A stretch of DNA of 64,000 nucleotides from Aotearoamyces nothofagi (Eukaryota; Ascomycota; Leotiomycetes; Leotiales; Tympanidaceae): assembly GCA_015345905.1 (NCBI GenBank), contig JADDTR010000018.1:62361-126360 (forward strand), written 5' to 3'. Below, one piece after another: positions 11,146-23,141 of the stretch. The notes under the pieces are model-generated. The model saw only the letters and a program-made list of their open reading frames with translations. It did no database searches and was not told the DNA's origin. The translations under genes and the position numbers were made by a program. The first letter of the stretch is position 1. Every line of letters begins with the position of its first letter.

Positions 11146-11708
11146 ACTATCGATCGACTTTTTACCCAATCGACCCTTGAAACTTCAGAAATTGTGCGGC
11201 TGATGAGCAACGGAATGCTTTCGAATGGACGGTTAATCTGCGGATATTCATTGCTGCCTCCGTAGAACGGTATTGAACTATGGTGTGAGGATATCGGTCT
11301 GATCTGTTTGGTGCGGGGTTCCTGGACTCATTTCTCGTCGGCTGTTCAATTGCTTTGTGGCTTGCGTACTGTGTCTCTGACCATATTTGACAATGGCCAG
11401 CCATGGTTGAACGCAGTACTTTTCTCCCCATCTTTGTGTCTCGGATCTTCGGCATGAGGCTGCTATTTTTCTCTGTGATTGATGCAAGGCAGTAAAGGCT
11501 CAAGATCTTCTTTTTTCCATAAGGCTGTTTCACTGATTGTCTGTTAACTGCGCATTTTCCATGGTGTAATAGCAATAGGCCGTAGCTCTCAAGGGATTTC
11601 TTTACTCTCGAGTTTCTATACATGACTAGATGTTTCAGGTGATTTGCACGCATTTTGAGGGATATATCATGAATCTATGGTGCCAACCTATTCGTGGCTA
11701 TAGTTCTA
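11146..11708. other. Convergent intergenic region RHO1 / ELP1
   Basis: 563 bp between convergent stop codons, likely the RHO1 3' UTR and the end of the ELP1 transcript. No repeat or gene recognised. Confidence 0.55.
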
Positions 11709-14700
11709 CTAAGCACCAAGTAATGATAGCTTCTCAAAAGCCCCGATAAACGGTGCTATCTTCTGCTTTCCAGCTGCCTCGATGCTCTCAGCCAGCACCG
11801 CATTGGCTCCCGTAGGTCTGTACCCATCAATCCCCACAGGGGTTACTATCTCCGTCTCATTACCTCCGTAAACCTCTTTGATAGCATCGGCACACATCCC
11901 CACAACATCAGCAAGCATGCTCTCAACTGCCAATGCTCGCTCCCGCATCCCCCTCCTCATCAGCCCGATCACCAATCGTGCGACCTCATCTCTAGTGCTT
12001 TCGACTCTCTCTATCAGCCGTCCCACACTCGCAACCAGATACTCCTCCTCGTAAACGCTGCCCTTCTTACCCCTTGCTCTTTTTCTTTCCTCTCTTCTCC
12101 TGTTCTTACTCGTAGCGCGACTCGCCCCCGTAGCTGCTGTACCCGCACTTTGTCGTCCCGTGTAGCGGGTAAAAAGACTTGCGGACGTCGAAGCGCGACT
12201 GGAGGCTGCGACACTGATATCGTCTGGGATATCGTCATTCATCTCACCTTCATAAAAGGCTAACGGATCAGCAGCGGCCTTGAGACGAAGTTCGCGAATA
12301 CGGGGCACCTGTGCGAGTAGTTGCGACTTGCACTCGGAAAGGAGCGTTGTCGAGGAATCGAGCGCGTCAGTGAGCCCGGTGTCTATTATCCCGTTGGCAG
12401 CAAGGACGGTGGCGGAGGAGGGGTTTTGTGCATGCTGAGCAGCAAGTTGCATAGCCGAGGCAAAGTGGTAGCCTTTGCACAAGATTCGGGCGGCGGACTC
12501 AAGCGATGAGAGGTAATCGATATGAATGGTGGCGGCGGAGTCGTAGTCCTTTGCTTCGTATAAAGAGTCTGCTAGGGCGGTGGCGAGGCTGGAAAGAGCA
12601 GATGGCGACAGGGGAGGATCCTGCTGGGATGCACAGAAGAGGGCTTCACGCCAGGAGGATGGCCCCGCACGTTGGTAACAGGTTGTTGCGGGAGTGTAAA
12701 GGTGCAGATATTCGTAAGCAATGGCTGCATCGCGGAAATGAGACTGCGCTTCTAGGTACTCGGCGTATAGGCCCAGGATGGAATTGAGCCGGGTTGTTTG
12801 ATATCTATATAGGGTGAGAGCAGGTTTATAGAGAGAATGCTTGATTATATAAGCATCCAATTCCGAAAAATCGTTATGAGATATTTGTTGGAGATGCAGG
12901 AGGGCCTTGCTGTGTCGGGCTAAGTGATCGTCGATTGAGAATTGACGGCGCAGGTATGTCATCTCCTGGAGCTTCTGGAGGAATGGCAGGTACTCTCGCG
13001 GATCCTTTTGAGACTGCTGAGCAACCAAGAGAGCTAGATCGAGATTGTAAAGACCTAAAGCGTTGTCGTACAGCTTGTTGGCATCTGCTAAGAAGCAAAT
13101 GTGCTCTACTGCTTTTTCTGCCATTGCCTCGTTCTCACTCATCAGGCTAGCTACAACCAATAGTCCATCATCTAAAGCAGGTGGTGACTTGCACACGTTT
13201 GCTGTGATGATGTTTTGTAGATTAGACGCCGTTCTTGTTTTCAATGCTTCCAAGACTGCATCGCATATGCGATTGACCTTGGAGAAACTTGGTGGAGTCA
13301 AAGGATGTGCTCCATTTACAAGTGGCGTGCCGTTCTCAAGTTTGGGAAGTTTTCTAGTATCCTTGTACATAGTCTGAGCCACATCCTCCTCCCTATTTAA
13401 TTAGTTTGAGTCTGGGAGAATATAAGCGTAGACTTGCCTTAAAGAGGATAAAAAGAGATCGATATAGGTGACCTTCTTGACTTGCTCAATAAAGAGCTCT
13501 ACGTTTGTTATAAATTGTTCTGGTTGATGGTCATATAGGATGTTCATGTCGACCCTTTGAGTCCGACAGTGCAAGAACGCTTTCTTGTAGTTCTTTTCTT
13601 CGATTAATTTTCTGATTCCAGCTAAGACCATAGCACGAGGAAATATTGTCTCCAGGTTTCCTCTGGGCATTTGAAGCACAAGACTGAGTGATGTTGGTAT
13701 TGCTGTCACAAGACGGGCGCCCCTTTCAATGCTCCGACATCTCTCATCCTTTTCTGGGTCATCTTGGGGAACTTCAAGATCTGCGAACTGTTAGGAAAGC
13801 CCGTCTTAATGGGATAGGAGAAAGTGTACCTTCTACGCTAGTAATGTGCACAAATTTGAGGAGATGAGCTGTAGTTGTGAAAATGAGATGTGCTGGCGTC
13901 AAAAGGAACGATGAACAATTCTTGGCCAACGAGCGGGAATTGGCGTAGAGGTGGCCGTTCGCCGATAAACCAAACGCTATTCGATTATCGCCATGTTTAA
14001 TTATTTCAACCCAGGGCAGGAAGGCAGGGAAGCTAGAATCTCCTAGTGTCTGATCCCCAAAGGTGAGACTGTGAAGATCTCCTGAAGCGCCTTGAATAAA
14101 AGGGAATGTGGAGCCGTCCTGATCAAAGCTTGATATCATCATAGCTGATGAAGCCTTGAAGGCATCTGACGGCATCTCTTCCATCCTTCCGGCGTCATCA
14201 TTGAGCCTATAACGACGCAAATTTGAGGCGCTGGTTATTCCATGGTGTAGAATTAAAATATCGCCATCTTTGCCAAAACAGATATTTTGGTACATGTCTG
14301 TTGATTCAGGCTTTTCAAATATAAAACTACCAGTCAGAATTGGTGCTGTAGAAGAGATTGGCTTGATGTCCCAAGTATACAATGATATACCGCCCTGATG
14401 TAAGACCGCAATGGAAGAAGTGTTATTGTTGAATGCAATATCAATAATGTTTTCTGAAACAGGAACCTCGTAGAGAGCCATCGGGGGAGGAACGTTAGCA
14501 GATCTCATTGGAGTGATTTTGAGGGTTTTCCCATCGACGACAGCAACAGCGCCGTGGTCGTTTGGTGGTGCGGTAGAGCCCCTTGCGATTGAGAAGACAT
14601 ATTCTGTAGTTTTAATTGTGTCTAACAAATATTTTAGCCTTTGAGGATGACATTATGATACAAAGAGGTCCTTACCTGAGCTTGTGATCATTGCGAGCAG

Positions 14701-15850
14701 AGACCTCTCAGCATGCCAGACCAGAGGATTGGCGCCAGTCGATACTCCGCCAGCCATAGGAATTTCCTGCTTCAAATACCAGTAGTAATTGCCCATGGTC
14801 CACAACTGTACGCTGTCTTCCAAGACAACTGCCAGCACGGAAGAATCATTGTTCCATGAAAGCACTATACGTTGCCCTGGACGACTCAGCTGGTCAGGAG
14901 TCAGTCGTAGACTGAATTGACCGTGCCTTAATCCATTTCGCTCAAAAAACACAACATCAATGTGGTCTACGAATCTTTGAATCCCGGCAATGAGATTTCC
15001 CGCAGGTCTCCAGCTGAGTGCCCCTTCGAGACCATCAACAGGTTCGCTCACACTATCAAGGACTCCTTCTCTAGAATAGACTCGAATAAGTCGTCTTGAG
15101 CCAGCCTCAATTGTTGAAATCGCAAGGTATGACCCGTCACCTCTCCAGCTGATTGTTGCCTCTCCGTCATCGTTAGGGCTAATAACTCCTTCGTCCACCT
15201 TTTCTGGCATCGTTGGATCACGGAGTGCTTTGGCACCCTTCCCCTTAAACTGGGTCTCCTTCTTACCCCAACCAACCGAGACGTGATTTGAGGCTTTGAG
15301 ATCTTCCGACGACATCGTGACATCCATAATACCTTCAAAACTTCGGCTCATAAAAACAATGGTATCTGCCTTGGTAGTAATTCCGAGGAGCTCTTCGTCA
15401 GGTGACCATTTGGCCGCAGAGATGCCAGCATCGACTGAACCTACAATTTCAATGCGGTCTTCGCCTGATAAAGGTTCCTCCCTCACTACAACGATATCTC
15501 CGCCAGCGAGGACAAGACATGCCGTTAGGGAGTCTCCAAAATAATACAAGCTCAAGATTTTATCACAGGATAGATCTGGGTTAGGACATGGTGCATCCCA
15601 TGATGTGATCAGTGTATGTTCACTGCCACAATGTCAGAACACGCCCTTTTTCATAACGATGAGATGCTTACGTCGACTTCGAGCCCTTCTTGACTCTAAC
15701 CAACTCGACCAGGGTATCATTTTCGCTAGGACCATATGCGCATATCACAGAGTCGTTCGCAGTGTCCCATGCCGTCGCCGTGATCTGACGCTCTTGGTGC
15801 TCAGGAGGAGACCTCCATGTAGAGTACCGTATGTTCTTGAGATTGCGCAT
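11709..15850 (-). CDS. ELP1: Elongator complex subunit 1 (IKI3/ELP1)
   Basis: Scaffold of the Elongator complex, which makes the cm5/mcm5 modification of wobble uridines in tRNA. Exons 15850-15672, 15622-14676, 14621-13830, 13780-13438 and 13392-11709 give 1314 residues, normal for the family. The N-terminal half is beta-propeller-like (MRNLKNIRYSTW start, then ISAAKWSPDEELLGITT and SWRGDGSYLAIST). The C-terminal half is helical/TPR-like, with MVLAGIRKLIEEKNYKKAFLHCR, the conserved EEDVAQTMYKD junction and DYDSAATIHIDYL. A basic patch, SRATSKNRRREERKRARGKKGS, matches the proposed C-terminal tRNA-binding region. The intron at 13437-13393 is a GC-AG type; the others are GT-AG. The promoter is shared with the divergent DUF3984 gene. 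Confidence 0.94.
13393..13437 (-). other. GC-AG intron within ELP1
   Basis: 45 bp intron starting GCAAGT and ending AATAG. Removing it joins SSLR to EEDVAQTMYKD, as in other ELP1 proteins. No GT donor in reach keeps frame and conservation. GC donors with an otherwise perfect CAAGT context are a known minor class. Confidence 0.8.
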
Positions 15851-16075
15851 TTTTGCACCGTTCTACCCGGCTCTGAGGTCGTGATAGTAGAATTTATTTT
15901 TATCTTCAAAAAAAGTCCACCCACATGCAAACTCGGCCTGCAATCACAAGCGAGCGATTGGTTATCAACCCCAGCACCCCAGATTCTACCGCCGCCGCCA
16001 TAATCTTGGGCTCCACCATTTCGCAACCGCTCAATTCTATGATTTTGAATCACCTACACCTTGAGACAAGCAATC
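15851..16075. promoter_or_regulatory. Compact divergent promoter ELP1 / DUF3984 gene
   Basis: Only 225 bp separate the two start codons, so both genes must share core promoter DNA. No TATA box stands out. Confidence 0.55.
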
Positions 16076-17248
16076 ATGGATGTAGCATATAATCAACACT
16101 CGCACCATTCACGGCGAAGCAATCCCTCTTCAACGAATCTCAATCACCTTTCCCTCGCACCCTTAACTTCCCGATTGCCCATAGACGATCCCGAGGCTCT
16201 CGCAGATGCAGCAGTCGAACCACGCTCGTCTCATGATCATGATCACCGCATTTCATATATAGAGGGACGTTCTGCACCGACAACACCCGGCATTCTCTCA
16301 AGGTCCTCATCGCGCGTCAGTATGCGGAAACCACTTCTTACTGATGGACTCTCGAAAAGCAAGTCCAGCACACACCTCGTTGTTCACAGACAACATCATC
16401 ACAAATCCGGCTTGCCTATGTCAGGGGGGAAGGGTAGACGCGCAGCACATGATGATTTCAGCCTCGTTTCATTCACAGCAGCAGATAGAGATGATTCAGA
16501 TTGGCTTTTGCGCGCTGGAGCTTTAATTACATCGGAGACCAGGGAGTCAAAGGGGCAGGCGTGGTTAGTGTCACGGGCGAGCTCTACAAGCTTGACGGGG
16601 CAGAAGGATGAAGATGAAGAAGCATTAGAACGGACTCTAGCCAGGGAAAGAGAATCTCGACGGAGTAGTAGAAGAGGGAGTGCAACTGCTGGCGATGCTG
16701 ATGACGAATTCTCGCCCGTCACAACAAGAAGTCTTGGGCCCAGAAGCAGATCAGTCAGTCGATATGGCAGTCGGCTAAACAGTAGAGCGCATAGCAGAAA
16801 AGGCAGTCGTGTAAACCTATTTACACCGTTAGCTATGACGGAACGAGAAAGAGATGGGTATTTTGATGGCGAGCACGACTTCGTAGCGGAACCCGACTTC
16901 GTGGATGTAGATGAGGTCTATGACGAAGACCAAGCTGCTGAAGATGAGGCTTTGGTTAGGCGGCTAGCGAAAAGGGGAACTTTAGGGTTAGGTACGTGGG
17001 TAGAGAAGCTTATGGGATGGTCATTATTTGCTGTCGAGGAAGACGTGGAAGATACTGATACAGAAATGGATGATGACAAGGTAGAGGAGTCAACAGATAC
17101 TTCAAAAAGCAAGAGTACTGAAGTTAATGGCTCTGACGGCGCTGCAGAGGCAGCCGCAGCTGTTCCCTTACCGCCCATTGGTGCTGAAGAGGGAGGATGG
17201 CAGGATGCTGCTTGGTTGCTCAGTGTTGCTACAAAGGTTTTGCTTTGA
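16076..17248 (+). CDS. DUF3984-family protein of unknown function
   Basis: Single exon, 390 residues from MDVAYNQHSHH; an in-frame ATG at 16061 adds five residues. The segment RISYIEGRSAPTTPGILSRS followed by SRVSMRKPLL, and DSDWLLRAGALITSETRESKGQ, are the conserved blocks I associate with the fungal DUF3984 family. The middle is Ser/Arg-rich and low in complexity (SRRSSRRGS, RSRSVSRYGSRLNSRAHSRKGSR), the C-terminus is acidic, and the protein ends with GGWQDAAWLLSVATKVLL. A region around LGTWVEKLMGWSLFAVEED is well ordered. No catalytic motif is visible and its role is unknown. Confidence 0.82.
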   Translation: MDVAYNQHSHHSRRSNPSSTNLNHLSLAPLTSRLPIDDPEALADAAVEPRSSHDHDHRISYIEGRSAPTTPGILSRSSSRVSMRKPLLTDGLSKSKSSTHLVVHRQHHHKSGLPMSGGKGRRAAHDDFSLVSFTAADRDDSDWLLRAGALITSETRESKGQAWLVSRASSTSLTGQKDEDEEALERTLARERESRRSSRRGSATAGDADDEFSPVTTRSLGPRSRSVSRYGSRLNSRAHSRKGSRVNLFTPLAMTERERDGYFDGEHDFVAEPDFVDVDEVYDEDQAAEDEALVRRLAKRGTLGLGTWVEKLMGWSLFAVEEDVEDTDTEMDDDKVEESTDTSKSKSTEVNGSDGAAEAAAAVPLPPIGAEEGGWQDAAWLLSVATKVLL

Positions 17249-17428
17249 TACTCTTTATCACGTAACATCAAGTTCTAATGGACACTGTTGTTTTCTAATC
17301 AAACGTGCGATATAATTGTACGATGGTACTGCACAAATCTGTCTAAAGAGAATGCTTTGTGTGCCTTGTGCAAGACATTGCAGCTGCTGAAATAGGGGAT
17401 GTTGCTGCATTCGAACTCAATAACTCTC

Positions 17429-18738
17429 TTAGAGCCGTAGCAGTCCCCAATGCATGCTGTTCATTTGCATGGTACTGCTATCATACGTTTGAAACCTTTC
17501 AAAAAGCAGTAAAGCTGGCCATGATCGGATAGTCCTTAATTCACAAGGCTCTCTCTCTATCTTCATTTTCTTAAGCGGCCCAGGATTCGTCTCAACAGCT
17601 GCATCTCCAGTCACACCAGGAATCATAGGCTCGTGCCCTGGAGTGCGCTTGCGCTTCCGAATTTTCTCCCGCTTGATGTACGGTCTGATATTCGTGGACT
17701 GAAAGGATTTAGCACAACTCTTCAAGAGTCAGGACGGGCGTATATACCCTCAACTCTGCATATTTCTGGCGCGCTAGCTTATCCTTCTCCTCTGCAGTAA
17801 GGAGATCGAATGGATCTAGACTTTGGGTACGCGGAAGCATCAACATCTTCTGCAGCGTGTCTATATTGTTCCATTATAAGCGCTGCCTGCACCAGGAGCC
17901 ACCTCTATGATAATTTACCTTTAGAAACATACTTAAATTTGAAAGTTGCAAATGGACAGTCATCACCGTCAATAAATTTGCAGCTGGAACATATTTCCAA
18001 ATCCTTAGTCGGATCAGAGAGTCTTGTATCGTCAGGAATCAAATATTTATAAAATCGGCAAACTGGCCGACTTACGACGCCCCCTGTGTTCTTCGATCTC
18101 GAGTCATTTTTATAATTTGCGTCATAGGATTTTTAGCTAGCTCCTCACTGGCCGAGACCCTCGTAACTACCTCTCCTAGCGTGATGCGGAAGATACTGAT
18201 ATCGATCTCGCCAGTCCTTGAGATGGCATTTGTGCCTCCTCCAATCATTGTGTTGATGGTGCCGTCACTCTTGGCTGATTTTATGAGTTTCATAAGTGAG
18301 GATAGTGATAAGGGGCTTGTTTGGGAAGAGGGGGGAGGGAGGGAGGAAGGAAGGGGAGAGATCTGTACCAATATTGATTCGAGAAAATACAAATTTTCCC
18401 ATGGCAAAATTGTCTTTTCCGAGAGGATTGCACCTGCCACAAACCACAATATGCCAGCCGCTACCCGCGACTTGTTGGAACGCGCAGATATACTTGTTTG
18501 TAGGTATCCCATCCACGAAAACCGAAAAGTAGATGTGCGAAGAGTCGAACTTGTATGCTCGGGAGACTCTGATACTGATGGCATACGCTGCACCAGTAAC
18601 AGCTTCGATATACTTCAAGACTGTCCTGTGGGCCAGAGGACCCGGCCGTTCTTTCTGTATACGCTCATATTCGTCGAGATTCTTCTCATCAACACAGACC
18701 GTCACTTCAATGCCTGGAATCCCGTCGATTACAGCCAT
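17429..18738 (-). CDS. DUF7918-family protein of unknown function
   Basis: Exons 18738-18369, 18274-18076, 18022-17919, 17860-17748 and 17698-17429 give 351 residues with consistent phases. It starts MAVIDGIPGIEVTVCVD, then TVLKYIEAVTGAAYAISI and DSSHIYFSVFVDGIPTN, followed by DISIFRITLGEV, PFATFKFKYVSKDTLQKMLMLPRT and a basic tail, IKREKIRKRKR. This order matches the DUF7918 proteins common, and often in several copies, in filamentous fungi; none has a settled function. The tail carries VETNPGP (see findings). The last exon boundary and the final 40 residues are the least certain part, since no homology guides them. Convergent with the DUF3984 gene. Confidence 0.75.
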
Positions 18739-19443
18739 TGTGACTTGTCCACCGGATTCTGTAATAGTTCCTAGTCTTGTATATCATCAGGAATCATCAG
18801 ACCAAAGAAATAGAAGTCATCGATCCTACCTGAGATTAATGGCTTTGTGGAGATGGATACGTCAGCTGCAGTCTGGATAGCATTGGTGTGAATGATAAAG
18901 AGAGATGCTGATCCCGCTGGGGAAGTATTTATACAACCAGGACCTTAGCACTTTCCCGTAAACCCATGGTTTGAATCGCCCTTAGCTGGTTGGCGCGGTA
19001 GCCTCGTTGCGGTACTGAAACTAGCTGATATGCCCAGTTGATAATCTGGCCAAAAGCCTTGAAAACCACCCCGAATTTGCGGGATTACTCAGGGGGGGGG
19101 GGGGTAGCAGAAAAGCCATGTCTCATCAAGCCAAACTATTTACCGTCCCCCTTGAACAATCGTACTTCCGCTGTGAGATACGTATTCAGGAGGGGGGGAT
19201 AGAGAGGAGGAAAGATGGGTGGGGGCTCCCTCCAAACTTGACAGGTAAAGCATATTTTGGAATTAAGGATCAAAGTAAGGTCGGTCAGAGCTGCCTTCAT
19301 CGGCTCTCACTTCCTTTAACTAGAAGTACTCCGCCTAGGTATCACATCCACAACGGCAATGCTATTACAAGTTGACTCACCAGCAAATTATCAAACGTAG
19401 GCTACAGTAAATAAATAATATAATGGCATATGGGTGGGTATCT
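18739..19443. other. Intergenic region DUF7918 gene promoter / ALG11 3' end
   Basis: 705 bp with a poly-G run near 19092-19103 and several shorter G runs. No gene supported. Holds the DUF7918 promoter and the ALG11 3' UTR. Confidence 0.5.
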
Positions 19444-21279
19444 CTACGACTTTTGCAAAACAACTAATTTTTCCATCTGCAGTATCCATCCCTTGGCAAA
19501 TTCCTCCTCCGTGAACCTCTTGGCCGATTCCCGCGCTCTCCTTCGCATCCCTAGTGTGTCCTTTAATGACAAAGCCTTTTCAAAGGCGTTTGCAAACTCC
19601 GTTGACGTTGTGGCATGGAACCCTAGTTTTTTTAGTACCTACTCCAGACAAATGATTCAATGGATCGATGGGACTTACCTGTGGGTTCTCCGTCAATGGG
19701 AGTCACTATGTCTCCTTTGGGCCCACCACTATCGTGGACCACGGAGATCAATCCGGCGGCTTGGTATTCAACAACTCCGATTCCAAAATGCTCATTCCAC
19801 ATGCCATTCACACCGACCGAAGCTTTTCGGAGCCATTCCAAGATCTCTGGCCACGACGCATCAAGGTGAAATTCCACGCTCTCTTTGATATGTAACTCAT
19901 TCACCAATAGCCGAAGTTCATATACACGCTTCGAATCAGAGTCATCACGCACACTACCGATAAGAACAAGCTTTGCACCTTCCGCGGCAGGTGTCTTTCT
20001 GCTGACAAACTCGGCAAATGAATTGAGGATCAACGTATGGTTCTTCTCGGGTCGGAACTGTGCGATATAGAGAATCGCTTTCTCGCGTTTCTTCTCACTA
20101 GCTTCTGAGACGTCCACTTCATGCTCCAGCTCTTGGACCGCAACAGGAGGATAGACAACAGCGATCTCAGAGGCACTCTTGTTTCGTTTCCTCAAAGGGC
20201 CCCATAGCGATTTGACATGTGCCTGTGTCCAGCTCGAGTTTGTCATAACAACGTCAACAGATGAGCCAACCCAGCTATACAGTTGCGCGAATAGCTCCCA
20301 GTATATCTTCTTTGCGGTCCCCTTTTTGCCAGCGCCCTTTCCAGCGTTGACACCAAGTGTGCCCGTTGGCGATTTCGCATCCAGGGAAGATAACATATCT
20401 GTAGAAATAGTCGGGTAGTGAACATATGCCCCTGTTGGCACTTTAGGGAAAAGAAGCTTGCTAAATCCGAGAGCAAACGCGTAGCCCATGGTGTCGATAA
20501 ATACGTCGGGAACGAGTAGGGAAAATGCATCATATGCCAGGAATACAGATCCGACAGACTGCCCAAGTAGCGTAAAGTGTGGCCATGTTGACGCCAGGAC
20601 CCAGTGTCGGGTTGTGAGGTAGAGGAAGGTGATGGTTGGAGGATGGAGGTTAATATTGAATCGATTCTGTAAGCCGCCAAGGTCAGTATTCGGATTATTT
20701 CCCCAGCTAGAATTGCACAGACCTCGACGCGTGCCAGAATTGCCGTCTTATCAACATCATGGTCTCCAGTATAGACAATACATTTGGCCTTCGGCCAGCG
20801 CTTCTGTGTTGCTCGGATAGCCGCCCAAAGGACACGTTCGCCACCACCGCCAGCATTACTGCAGAACAGTTAGCAACCCCCCAAAAAGCATACCTAGATG
20901 GTGTAGCATACCAGAAAGGGTGGAAGAATCCCACAATTCCATCCCAGTCCTTGTCTCCTTTCTCGCCATTCCCCACAGTCCCAGCCGCGTAGCTCTCTAT
21001 ATTCTCCCATTCCTCCTCATTCTCAGCAGCCAGCTTCCCCTCCAACGCGGTCTCGTCCAGTTCCACGCGTTCCAAAATCTGCGCTCGCCGTCCTGCGGTC
21101 TTGCGTCGTAGATACCATCCTACAGTCCGGCCCACAGCTTTCACGAGGAGTGGTCCAACCAGCAGAGCAAGCACGGGCGCAACTGCAAAAGTCGAGGTCA
21201 GGGCAACGGTAAGCCAGAAGAGACTCATTCTCCCATAGATGTTCCAGACGGGCTGTGCAGTAGACTTGGAATCTGTCAT
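19444..21279 (-). CDS. ALG11: GDP-Man:Man3GlcNAc2-PP-dolichol alpha-1,2-mannosyltransferase Alg11
   Basis: ER-membrane enzyme that adds the fourth and fifth mannoses to the lipid-linked N-glycan precursor on the cytosolic face. Exons 21279-20912, 20858-20723, 20666-19679 and 19622-19444 give 556 residues, the family length. An N-terminal membrane anchor ([26 protein letters not shown]) precedes the Alg11 signature [18 protein letters not shown], formed across the first splice site, then [42 protein letters not shown], the GT4 motif [11 protein letters not shown] and the EX7E-type region [18 protein letters not shown]. The fourth exon joins as PTG-FHAT. A second N-glycosylation gene, ALG14, lies 12 kb away, probably by coincidence. 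Confidence 0.95.
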
Positions 21280-21595
21280 GGTTAGGTGGCAAAGAAGCAG
21301 CGATAATGCGGTCGACTTCGCAAGGCTGGACTCCCTAGAGCAGGGGACTGTCGGCGATTCGTCGGCAGGTGAAACAGGGTCCGGATTTAAGCTCCTGGAG
21401 CTGTAAGGCTATCAGGCTGTCAGGCTATCTTTATAGACCTGTTGCATGCAATACTTGGGCGGGTTCCGCTCATTACATTTCTTTGATATCTTCTGTAAAT
21501 TTACACTCGTGGCCTATCTTATGTATATACACAATGCAATTGAACTAGTCACGAGCTTTTTCCCGTCAGGTCAATCGGCCTGAGACACCAAGACC
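21280..21595. promoter_or_regulatory. Divergent promoter region ALG11 / COX18
   Basis: 316 bp between divergent starts. Contains short CAGGCTGTCAGGCTATC direct repeats near 21410-21430. No gene. Confidence 0.5.
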
Positions 21596-22612
21596 ATGAC
21601 CACGCTCGTACGATCACGCACCTCAGCCACCATACTCTGCAAGCCCTCACCATCCGCTCTCCTCTTGCGACTACCGCCGTCATGTCGAGCCTTCCACGCA
21701 ACCTCCCAGCCCCACTTCATCGAACCCTTCGTCGTCGGCACCCACAGCCTCATTGAAGGCCTACACTCTTTCACCGGCCTGCCGTGGGCCGCAACCCTCC
21801 CCCTCACGGCTCTGGCAATCCGCCTCTCCGTAACCCTGCCCGTGTCAATCTACACACGGCGGTCAATCCAACAGCAGCAGGACCTGCAGCCCATTCTGCA
21901 CGCATGGCAGCAGCAGATCCGCCGCGATGTGATGAGGACGTCGGGACACCTCGGCCCCGCGGCTGTGCAGCGGGATGCGGAAAAGCAGTTGCGGATCAAG
22001 AGGAGGGAGCTGTACAGCAGGTGGCACTGCGGATACTGGAAATCATATCTACCAATCATGCAGCTGCCCATCTGGCTGCTTGTCATTGAGACGGTGCGGG
22101 GCATGTGCGGCACAGGGAAAGGGATTCTCGGCGTCTTTTTGAGCAGTGCAACGAGCGTTGTGCCTCTCCCAGCTAAGGAAGCAGCGGGAGAGGCGACCTT
22201 GTCAGAAAGCTTGGTCGAAGCCATGCCAGCTGCATCTTCGGTAATACCCATGGAGCCCTCCCTTGGGACTGGAGGCGCCCTCTGGTTTCAGGACCTCACA
22301 GCACCGGATCCTATGCTGATACTCCCGTTTATGCTCTCGGGCGCCATGTTCTCCAACCTGTTGCCTTCTCGTCGGAATAATAGGCCGGGCGTGACGCAGT
22401 CGAAGATGCAAAGACGCCTTACCCAGACGCTTAAGGTTGTGGCATTAGCGGCGGGCCCGCTCACACTGCAGATACCCTCGGCGATGCTAGTCTATTGGAT
22501 ATCTTCAAGCTTGCTGGCATACAGCCAGGGTGTGCTTCTTGATCGATATATGCCATTGAAGCCGGCTATCTCCCCGTGTAAACCGAACATGAGGAGGAGC
22601 CTTGTAAGATAA
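21596..22612 (+). CDS. COX18: Mitochondrial inner-membrane insertase Cox18 (YidC/Oxa1 family)
   Basis: Inserts the C-terminal domain of Cox2 across the inner mitochondrial membrane. Single exon, 338 residues. The N-terminus is Ser/Arg/Leu-rich without acidic residues, as in a mitochondrial presequence, and is followed by the YidC-type start FIEPFVVGTHSLIEGLHSFTGLPWAATLPLTALAIRLSVTLPV. Further membrane segments are SYLPIMQLPIWLLVIETVRGM, PMLILPFMLSGAMFSNLL and VVALAAGPLTLQIPSAMLVYWISSSLLA. The matrix loop QQQQDLQPILHAW..IRR fits Cox18 better than Oxa1, which has a longer basic tail. Confidence 0.88.
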   Translation: MTTLVRSRTSATILCKPSPSALLLRLPPSCRAFHATSQPHFIEPFVVGTHSLIEGLHSFTGLPWAATLPLTALAIRLSVTLPVSIYTRRSIQQQQDLQPILHAWQQQIRRDVMRTSGHLGPAAVQRDAEKQLRIKRRELYSRWHCGYWKSYLPIMQLPIWLLVIETVRGMCGTGKGILGVFLSSATSVVPLPAKEAAGEATLSESLVEAMPAASSVIPMEPSLGTGGALWFQDLTAPDPMLILPFMLSGAMFSNLLPSRRNNRPGVTQSKMQRRLTQTLKVVALAAGPLTLQIPSAMLVYWISSSLLAYSQGVLLDRYMPLKPAISPCKPNMRRSLVR

Positions 22613-23141
22613 TGGGCTTACGTAGCTGAACAGGACGATTTGAAGCTGGACCTGTCACCATGTCAAATCTTACATAAAATGCGAGGTATTAATATAAGTT
22701 TATATCAACAGAATCTCAGCGCTATAATTCACAGGCTAAAACGCATTTCTCCAATCCTTGATGTTAATGCTACACAACGGACTTCCCACCACATCTTGAC
22801 CTCCTTCCTTCCTTCCTTTTCCTTTCTCTTCCTATATACCACCCCTTCTGCTAACCTGCCTTCCCAAGTTCCCATTGTCAGTTCCCAAAAACGCCACGCT
22901 TGCTTGCTTCAAAGTCAAATAAATGAATTCCATCAGACTCATCCGCGTACGCAGCATATCACAGGATCTCCTATTCCCTTATTTATCTCTTAAATTTCTT
23001 CATATCCTATGCTTATTTGATTCTTTCAATACCAATAAGCCTGGGCCTGAGTGTTTTTCTTGAGAAGTGAACTATTATGTCTCGTAATCGTCATGAAGAG
23101 GAACTCTGGAAATTGTAGAGTGCCGATCATTATATCGTCTG
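22613..23141. other. Convergent intergenic region COX18 / kinase
   Basis: 529 bp, AT-rich, with a CTTCCTTCCTTCCTTTTCC pyrimidine tract near 22803-22828. No gene supported. Confidence 0.5.
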
